Assembly: GCA_009746045.1 (NCBI GenBank)
Contig: RPFO01000310.1
Span: 2,398,642-2,462,641 of the forward strand
DNA length: 64,000 nt
Origin: Mesostigma viride
Taxonomy: Eukaryota > Streptophyta > Mesostigmatophyceae > Mesostigmatales > Mesostigmataceae
Reading direction: 5' to 3'
Part shown: positions 57,401-64,000 of the stretch, one piece after another
Layout: each line of letters begins with the position of its first letter
Numbering within the stretch: position 1 is the stretch's first letter
Notes under the pieces: model-generated
What the model was told of the DNA's origin: nothing
Seen by the model: the letters and a program-made list of their open reading frames with translations, nothing else
The model's database searches: none
Made by a program: the position numbers and the translations under genes

Positions 57401-60400
57401 AGGGAAGAAGGGAAGAAGGGAAGAAGGGAAGAAGGGAAGAAGGGAAGAAGGGAAGAAGGGAAGAAGGGAAGAAGGGAAGAAGGGAAGAAGGGAAGAAGGG
57501 AAGAAGGGAAGAAGGGAAGAAGGGAAGAAGGGAAGAAGGGAAGAAGGGAAGAAGGGAAGAAGGGAAGAAGGGAAGAAGGGAAGAAGGGAAGAAGGGAAGA
57601 AGGGAAGAAGGGAAGAAGGGAAGAAGGGAAGAAGGGAAGAAGGGAAGAAGGGAAGAAGGAAGAAGGGAAGAAGGGAAGAAGGGAAGAAGGGAAGAAGGGA
57701 AGAAGGGAAGAAGGGAAGAAGGGAAGAAGGGAAGAAGGGAAGAAAGGGAAGAAGGGAAGAAGGGAAGAAGGGAAGAAGGGAAGAAGGGAAGAAGGGAAGA
57801 AGGGAAGAAGGGAAGAAGGGAAGAAGGGAAGAAGGGAAGAAGGGAAGAAGGGAAGAAGGGAAGAAGGGAAGAAGGGAAGAAGGGAAGAAGGGAAGAAGGG
57901 AAGAAGGGAAGAAGGGAAGAAGGGAAGAAGGGAAGAAGGGAAGAAGGGAAGAAGGGAAGAAGGGAAGAAGGGAAGAAGGGAAGAAGGGAAGAAGGGAAGA
58001 AGGGAAGAAGGGAAGAAGGGAAGAAGGGAAGAAGGGAAGAAGGGAAGAAGGGAAGAAGGGAAGAAGGGAAGAAGGGAAGAAGGGAAGAAGGGAAGAAGGG
58101 AAGAAGGGAAGAAGGGAAGAAGGGAAGAAGGGAAGAAGGGAAGAAGGGAAGAAGGGAAGAAGGGAAGAAGGGAAGAAGGGAAGAAGGGAAGAAGGGAAGA
58201 AGGGAAGAAGGGAAGAAGGGAAGAAGGGAAGAAGGGAAGAAGGGAAGAAGGGAAGAAGGGAAGAAGGGAAGAAGGGAAGAAGGGAAGAAGGGAAGAAGGG
58301 AAGAAGGGAAGAAGGGAAGAAGGGAAGAAGGGAAGAAGGGAAGAAGGGAAGAAGGGAAGAAGGGAAGAAGGGAAGAAGGGAAGAAGGGAAGAAGGGAAGA
58401 AGGGAAGAAGGGAAGAAGGGAAGAAGGGAAGAAGGGAAGAAGGGAAGAAGGGAAGAAGGGAAGAAGGGAAGAAGGGAAGAAGGGAAGAAGGGAAGAAGGG
58501 AAGAAGGGAAGAAGGGAAGAAGGGAAGAAGGGAAGAAGGGAAGAAGGGAAGAAGGGAAGAAGGGAAGAAGGGAAGAAGGGAAGAAGGGAAGAAGGGAAGA
58601 AGGGAAGAAGGGAAGAAGGGAAGAAGGGAAGAAGGGAAGAAGGGAAGAAGGGAAGAAGGGAAGAAGGGAAGAAGGGAAGAAGGGAAGAAGGGAAGAAGGG
58701 AAGAAGGGAAGAAGGGAAGAAGGGAAGAAGGGAAGAAGGGAAGAAGGGAAGAAGGGAAGAAGGGAAGAAGGGAAGAAGGGAAGAAGGGAAGAAGGGAAGA
58801 AGGGAAGAAGGGAAGAAGGGAAGAAGGGAAGAAGGGAAGAAGGGAAGAAGGGAAGAAGGGAAGAAGGGAAGAAGGGAAGAAGGGAAGAAGGGAAGAAGGG
58901 AAGAAGGGAAGAAGGGATCCAAAGGGATATCAAAATGTAATCACTTCTCAAGGAGAACAAAACACTAGACATTGCCACATAAGCTGCAGCTAACTGGCTA
59001 TGTACAAGTTGATCGCTCGCTAAACGCATGCGGCACATTCTTTCCAGTTTCCCCCATACCTGCCACCGCAAGTTAGAGCTAAAGCGTGTTTAGATAAAGC
59101 GTGTTCTAGTCGTTTTTCTCACCTGCAGCAGCATGCGCGTCCGCACTCCTCCCACGAAGCCCTTCCCCCATCCCAGCAGACCAATGTTCTGGTACACTGT
59201 TCTGGTACACACTCTCGCATTAGACATATGTTTCGGGAACGCTCTCTCCTTACCTGCAGCAGCATGCGCGTGCGCGGCCCCTTCCACGACGCCCTCCCCC
59301 CATCCCGCTCGACACATATCCTGGTAAAAGTCTCCTCACCTGCAGCAGCATGCGCGTGCGCGGCTCCTCCCGCGACACCTTCTCCAGGATGCCTCCCATC
59401 ATGTCCATGAGCAGCCAGGTGTCGCCGATCTGGGCGCAGACGGGGCAGGAGAGGTAACACGATGAAGTAGCAGACCAGCATGATGAGCAGTTTGGCAGAG
59501 CAAGCGAAGAGAGGGAACACGATGAAGTAGCAGACCAGCATGATGAGCAGTTTGGCAGAGCAAGCGAAGAGAGGGAACACGATGAAGTAGCAGACCAGCA
59601 TGATGAGCAGTTTGGCAGAGCAAGCGAAGAGAGGGAACACGATGAAGTAGCAGACCAGCATGATGAGCAGTTTGGCAGAGCAAGCGAAGAGAGGGAACAC
59701 GATGAAGTAGCAGACCAGCATGATGAGCAGTTTGGCAGAGCAAGCGAAGAGAGGGAACACGATGAAGTAGCAGACCAGCATGATGAGCAGTTTGGCAGAG
59801 CAAGCGAAGAGAGGGAACACGATGAAGTAGCAGACCAGCACGATGAGCAGTTTGGCAGAGCAGGCGAAGAGAGGGAACACGATGAAGTAGCAGACCAGCA
59901 CGATGAGCAGTTTGGCAGAGCAAGCGAAGAGGAAGGGAGGCAGCTGAAATGACAAGAGGGCAAGGCACAGGCTTCTTACATGCTTAAATAAAATGCCACC
60001 AGGAATGGAGGGCAGGGCAGTGGCAAGGGGCAGGGAAAGGGGGGTAGAGAACGGGGCAGGGAAAGCCAGAGAACGGGGCAGGCAGGGGAGGCAGGTGGAA
60101 GGCCACAGTGCGATATGCAGAGGATGGGGTAGCGGTGGGTAACTTAGTTGCACTGTCACCGTGCGCACAGAGAGAGCCCATGGTCTGGTGGCACAGCACC
60201 ATTTTTTAAAAAAGTTTCATAGTAGACGCACAAATTTCTAGAAGCATTCTTGTAACATATTGATCACTTGCCATGCACCCCATGTTTTTCTTGTTTTTTT
60301 GTGGACAATCTCCTTCCTCGCCATGCACGACCGCACCTCAAGGGCCACTTCATAGCCCACCCACCGACAAGCTATTCAGATATAGCGCATTTACAATACA

Positions 60401-63223
60401 ACCCCTCGCCAGGCATATACACATGCCCGCAGCGCCTCCCTTCCTCCTTACTGCACCTTTGTTCGCACCTTCAAAGGTTCTTCCATGCATCCCTTCAAAC
60501 AGATAGCCAACACCGTTCGAAAACACGCCAGAAGAACAACCACAAAACGCCAAGCCAGTCTCCTATCATACCTTCTACATGCCACGAAGCGAGTCAACTG
60601 GTAATCTAATTTAACATGCCCCTCACCATGCGCACGAGCGCACTGATGGCCCACCCCGTTCCTATCATACCTTCTACATGCCATCAAGCAAGAAAAATTG
60701 GTTATCTATTTTCAGCATATCCCCTCACCATGCGGACGAGTGCGTTGATGGCGGCCACGATCGCCGGCTGCAGCTCGCGGTTGGCTGCCTCGCGCGCCGC
60801 GTCGCGGTCACTCAGGCTGGCCGGGTTCGACACAGGGCCCACAGATATAGAGCAGGTCGCATCAGCATGGGGGCCACAACAAGCATGTCACATTAGCACG
60901 GACCCATTATCCACACCTGAGTGGGAATGAGGTACCTCGAGGGACCAAACTACTTGATGGTTGGAAATGAGAATCTCATCTGTGATTACAGTGTTACGAG
61001 GCCAACGCATATTGCGGGGGGGGGGGGGGCAACGAGGAGGCAGCAAGGTGGAGATTCGAGTATCACCTGACCTCTATCGGATCCAAACGGCAGCATTAGG
61101 GCCGCTGTAATCCCAGAATCCTCATCTGATGCTGTCCCAGAACACATGGCGGCATCAACGCTAGCCAAATCTGGCCTCCACACCTGACCCCGCACTGGTG
61201 GAAACAATTCTAGTACCAGATTGGGCTTCCGCCACGCCAAAATCTAAGCAGCTGTTATCCTGGCACCCGCACCTGATCTCGTGCTACCACATATGAGTTC
61301 ATCCTGGCACCGGTTCTGACCCGTGCTAACACCGATGGACTCATCCTGTCATACGCTCCTCATCTCGAACCAACACCGATGGACTCATCCTGGCACCCGC
61401 ACCTGATCTCGTACTGGCGCGCCAGCTCGCGCACGGCCAGGATGGGCGTGATGCCCGCCGACTTGGAGTGGGCCTTGGGGTTGGACGCGACCTGCTCCAC
61501 CAGGTCCACGATCGCCTTCTGCGCGGTGGGGGTGCCAGCGTGGGGAGGACATGGTGCACACACATAGAGTGAACGGATAGAGTGAACGGGACAGTAGTAG
61601 AACAAACAAGCAAAGTAAGGGACCGCCATGTGCTTGGTATGGATGCCAGGATGTGGAAAATAGTACACACAGATAGAGAGTATATAATTTTAGTAGAGAA
61701 ATAAGCGCAGCGAACGACGGCCTTCTGCTGGGTGCAGATACCAGGGTGGGAAGGAAGCGCATGCACAGAGATGATCAAATGAATACTAGCGGAATACCAA
61801 GAATTCTTAGCCACGAACAAAGCATGTGAACTCCCCCCTTCTGGTGGATGCCATGTTCCAAAAACGCACAGGCATCCACATTGGCCGAATGGAAGAACAA
61901 AATGAGGACTGCTGGATGGGGAAACATGGCACAAGAGATGCCATGCATGCCTGGCTGCCGGGAGGCTGTGGCCGAAAACTAGGCAAGGAGGACAGCACAC
62001 AAGATTGGTGCGCATGACCCGGATATGCTTGTGTAAATGTTGAGAACAATGGTTGCCTGCCTGCAGTTGTGTGGAAAGAAAGCATCACCGGCTGCATCCT
62101 GACCAACAAAACCACGTGTGCAAGGAATACCATAAACTTGATATGAATACCACGGACATAACGCATACCAGAAACTTTCACTGGAAGTTACAACAGTGTC
62201 CACGATTGCTTACCTTGACGGCCGGCGGCAGCGCCTTGCTGTTGCGCAGGTGGTGCACCAGCGCGACCGCCAGCAGTGGGCTACGGCTGCGCTTGAGTGC
62301 GGCCGCGGCCTCCTTGTCCTTGGCCTTGTCCCGGCCCTTGGCGCCCCCGTCCTTGTCCTTGAGCTCGCTCACCTTTTCCGACTTTAGGAGCAGCCGCACG
62401 CACTCGTGAGCGAGCGGCTGGTCGTTGATGCTGCAGATGTTGGTCTGGCGGGATGGGGGGTGGGGTTACATGTGACAGTATCACGGTTTGAAAGAATGGT
62501 GGTATAGTGGTGACAGCAGGCAGTGCAAATGATGCCGTTTATAATCACATGTCAGTCTGGCGGGGTGGGATGACAAGACCGTGGTATAGTAGTGGTGAGA
62601 GCAGGCAGTGGAAACGATGGAAGTCTTATTTTTGTGTTTTGTGTTTTGTTTTAGCGTGGTTGGGTCAGATGGAAAAAAAAAAAGGCTGATAATGCGCAGT
62701 CAGGTGTGTTCTTTGTCTGGCGGGTTGGGGTTGTAGTCACAGGGTCATGGCACATGACCCTGTCAATGTAATGGCGCATCACATAGCTGTGTGTGTACAG
62801 AAAAAGATGGCATTCACACAAGGTTAACAACAACGCAATGCATGCTCGTCTGGCATGCGTTGTTGGCCAAGGGAAAGTGACATAAAAAATTAAACACAAT
62901 GAACTCCTTAAAAGATGTCACACAACCTTTGCCTTCAACTCCAAGGTCCTGCAAATCCCTTCAGAAAGATTGCTTTGCGAGGCGATCGTGGTGCATGGGC
63001 TATACATGCGAGGCCATCGTGGTGCATGGGCTATATACAGATCCATCGCGGTGCATGGGCTGTAAGATCCATCGCGGTGAATGGGCTATACACAGATACA
63101 TCGAGGTGCATCAATTCATTAATCTTGGTGCATGGGCTTTACAACGGTAGCCGGGCTTACCCAGTGGTGCCCACGGTCCAAGTGCTGGAAGATGGCCTCG
63201 TACACGCGGCTCGCGGTGAAGGC
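48484..63223 (-). CDS. EFR3/SRL2-like armadillo protein, C-terminal 15 exons (5' end off window)
   Basis: Exons in transcript order: 63223-63161, 62444-62214, 61518-61403, 60816-60729, 59429-59340, 56911-56816, 55868-55292, 54461-54412, 53989-53873, 52669-52609, 52029-51893, 51445-51128, 50423-50193, 49700-49596, 49080-48484. All junctions are GT-AG and in phase; 958 codons plus stop. Motifs match plant SEMI-ROLLED LEAF 2/EFR3-like proteins: 'ASRVYEAIFQHLD', 'ELQPAIVAAINALV', 'GDTWLLMDMMGGILE', 'ALLQQLLSAM...RVSAHTILSTLV', 'LLSSFWVELFLPDATPANYAAIATTFILLL', and the C-terminal FDEFLRAA-x-C. Yeast and animal EFR3 anchor PI4-kinase III alpha at the plasma membrane; that role here is inference. 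Inserts rich in K/D/E (55,440-55,510; 62,310-62,370) and Ala/Gly/Pro (48,700-49,000) are lineage-specific. The N-terminal helical repeats (several hundred residues) must lie beyond 64,000. Confidence 0.85.
50480..50857. repeat. 14-bp minisatellite upstream of an EFR3-like acceptor
   Basis: About 26 units of 'gaagcatggcagat' lie in the intron before the exon at 50,423-50,193. The transcribed strand has no AG from 50,480 to 50,857 (378 nt); one AG (50,478-50,479) separates it from the last 52 AG-free nt. Confidence 0.9.
53495..53806. repeat. 36-bp minisatellite derived from a duplicated exon end
   Basis: About eight 36-bp units ('agcaggatgtataaggtggc...'). The first unit is preceded by 'cccacctgccagccgctgtgg', identical to the true exon end and donor at 53,868-53,888, and the units match the adjacent exon sequence 'agcaggatgaacgtggtgg'. 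The array therefore grew from a duplicated exon 3' end. Confidence 0.85.
57049..58916. repeat. (GGGAAGAA)n tract, about 1.87 kb
   Basis: About 233 units of the 8-bp repeat, with only two length changes (a 7-mer near 57,657 and a 9-mer near 57,743). It is pure purine on the plus strand and pure pyrimidine on the transcribed strand, in the EFR3-like intron before the exon at 56,911. Because 8 is not a multiple of 3 and the units have no stops, all frames stay open; the 640-690 codon ORFs here are artefacts. Confidence 0.95.
59119..59365 (-). repeat. Triplicated exon end and donor
   Basis: The end of the exon at 59,429-59,340 ('ctcacctgcagcagcatgcg', 59,335-59,354) recurs at about 59,120 and 59,251 with the donor intact ('ctcacctg', 'cttacctg'). 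The neighbouring 'cccttccccccatccc' stretch is also repeated. Confidence 0.85.
59459..59938. repeat. 60-bp minisatellite upstream of an EFR3-like acceptor
   Basis: Eight nearly identical 60-bp units ('gatgaagtagcagaccagca...') lie upstream of the acceptor at 59,430. The transcribed strand has no AG from 59,432 to 59,943 (512 nt). Confidence 0.9.
60545..60760 (-). repeat. Duplicated exon end and donor
   Basis: 'cctatcataccttctacatg' to 'cccctcaccatgcg.acgag' occurs twice, at about 60,563-60,640 and 60,661-60,745. The second includes the true exon end (60,729); the first is a copy with an intact GT donor. Confidence 0.8.
61254..61410 (-). repeat. Four copies of an exon end and donor
   Basis: 'catcctggcacccgcacctg' at 61,386 (true donor at 61,401-61,402) recurs at about 61,255, 61,302 and 61,345 with increasing divergence. 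Spacing is about 42-47 bp. Confidence 0.8.
61505..61870 (-). repeat. Repeated acceptor region
   Basis: The acceptor and first bases of the exon at 61,518 ('atcgccttctgcgcggtggg') recur in diverged form at about 61,621, 61,717 ('gacggccttctgctgggtgc', AG and exon start kept) and 61,835. Confidence 0.65.
62983..63142. repeat. Degenerate 30-bp repeat
   Basis: About five units of 'atcgcggtgcatgggctata' with variable spacers lie in the EFR3-like intron just after the donor at 63,160. Confidence 0.75.
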
Positions 63224-64000
63224 CTGTCACACGTCACGCCATCGCCCACGCCCACGCCCAGTACCCACAACCATGCCCATAGCGGTGCCAACGGCACAGG
63301 CCAGAGTTAGTAACAGCACATGGCAGCCGGCGCCTACGCCATTCAGGCACAGAGCAACTCGTCCCCCCTTGTCATCGACACAAGCGGGAGCGCTGTCGGC
63401 TCATGAGGAAGACCAAAGCCATCCTTTACCACCGCACAATAGGGCCACCGGGAGAGACAAGGAGTCGGCTACGGCATATTCCGGCATGATGACATCCGTA
63501 GATGCAACCTCCTGTTGCACTGACAAGAAACACCGAAATTAGTGCACCACATGGCTGATGCAGGAAACATGCCATCACTGTGCAAGCGATTGCGAATGTT
63601 CCGAGGCGATGAACGTGACGAATCGAACACACACAAAGTCATTATTGCTGGCAACGCAACAAGGGTGCTATTCCAAGCAAGTCAGCCACGAAACCGCCAC
63701 GAAACCGCCATGAAACCGCCACGAAACCGCCATGAAACCGCCATGAAAGCGCCATGAAACCTTGCAGCAAGGGAAAGTGTCTGAGGTAAGCACGATACTT
63801 GACTTTTGCACCCATTCCACGCGATCAATGTCACGCGTCGCCCACCTGAAGCCGCATCATAATAACCATCATCCAGACAACGCTAGGATGCCAACGCCTT
63901 GAGCTGGAGCTGCACTCACGATAGTAAACACCCTCCAGCTCGAGCGCCTAGCAAAGAACCCCCTATACACCTCGAGCGCCCAATAAACCACCCCGCACCC
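63224..64000. other. Probable intron of the EFR3-like gene
   Basis: No further exon of the gene is recognisable to the right edge. A short tandem run of 'cgaaaccgccat' lies at about 63,690-63,755. The preceding exon must be outside the window. Confidence 0.5.

Noticed and set aside
56951-59071. ORFs of 640-690 codons on both strands at 57-59 kb
   Set aside because: They are translations of the (GGGAAGAA)n array, whose unit length keeps all frames open; there is no protein evidence and the DNA is intronic.
59119-60168. 349-aa ORF with repeated 'LLIVLVCYFIVFPLFACSAK', membrane-like
   Set aside because: The hydrophobic repeats come from the 60-bp intronic array; only 59,429-59,340 is exon.

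Overview
The window looks like nuclear DNA of a flagellated green alga (Chlorophyta). Support: long spliced genes with GT-AG introns; Ala/Gly-rich low-complexity inserts in otherwise conserved proteins; two proteins of land-plant type (a UBP26/USP48 ubiquitin protease and an SRL2/EFR3-like armadillo protein); a WW plus DM10 protein of the kind found in cilia and flagella; and a cluster of TGTAA motifs, the usual algal poly(A) signal, behind that gene. I cannot name the species.

Layout. 1-7.62 kb is a graveyard of non-LTR retrotransposon pieces. 7,635-29,842 (-) is one complete UBP26/USP48-type gene, modelled here with 15 exons and every junction in phase (about 2,466 aa once a one-base slip in a poly-G run is allowed for). 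29.84-31.69 kb is a shared divergent promoter interval. 31,687-35,289 (+) is a two-exon gene for a protein with nine 15-residue repeats, a CEP164-type WW domain and a DM10 domain. 35.3-48.4 kb is a second retrotransposon island with datable nested insertions. 48,484-63,223 (-) is the 3' part (15 exons, 958 codons) of an EFR3/SRL2-like gene whose 5' end lies beyond the right edge.

The mobile DNA has three main parts. First, LINE ORF2 fragments with a YADD reverse transcriptase box. Second, ORF1-only 'half-LINEs' encoding an L1-ORF1p-like RRM and C-terminal domain. Third, fragments carrying a restriction-like endonuclease (CCHC plus RPD...D) that sit in TA repeats. The first two kinds share one 3' design: a short hairpin followed by a (TTAA)n tail. 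Many insertions keep perfect 8-17 bp target-site duplications, so a nesting order can be read directly. One half-LINE (44,511-47,448) can be delimited from end to end.

The introns are the other surprise. Several carry minisatellites immediately upstream of a 3' splice site, and on the transcribed strand these arrays contain no AG dinucleotide at all; the longest AG-free run is 2,030 nt. Several introns also hold tandem, decaying copies of the adjacent exon end plus splice site, which appear to seed some of the minisatellites. A family of tiny dispersed insertions (about 16/17, 38 and 84 bp) with clean target duplications is a further candidate for something undescribed. All of this rests on reading the sequence; no alignments or database searches were run.
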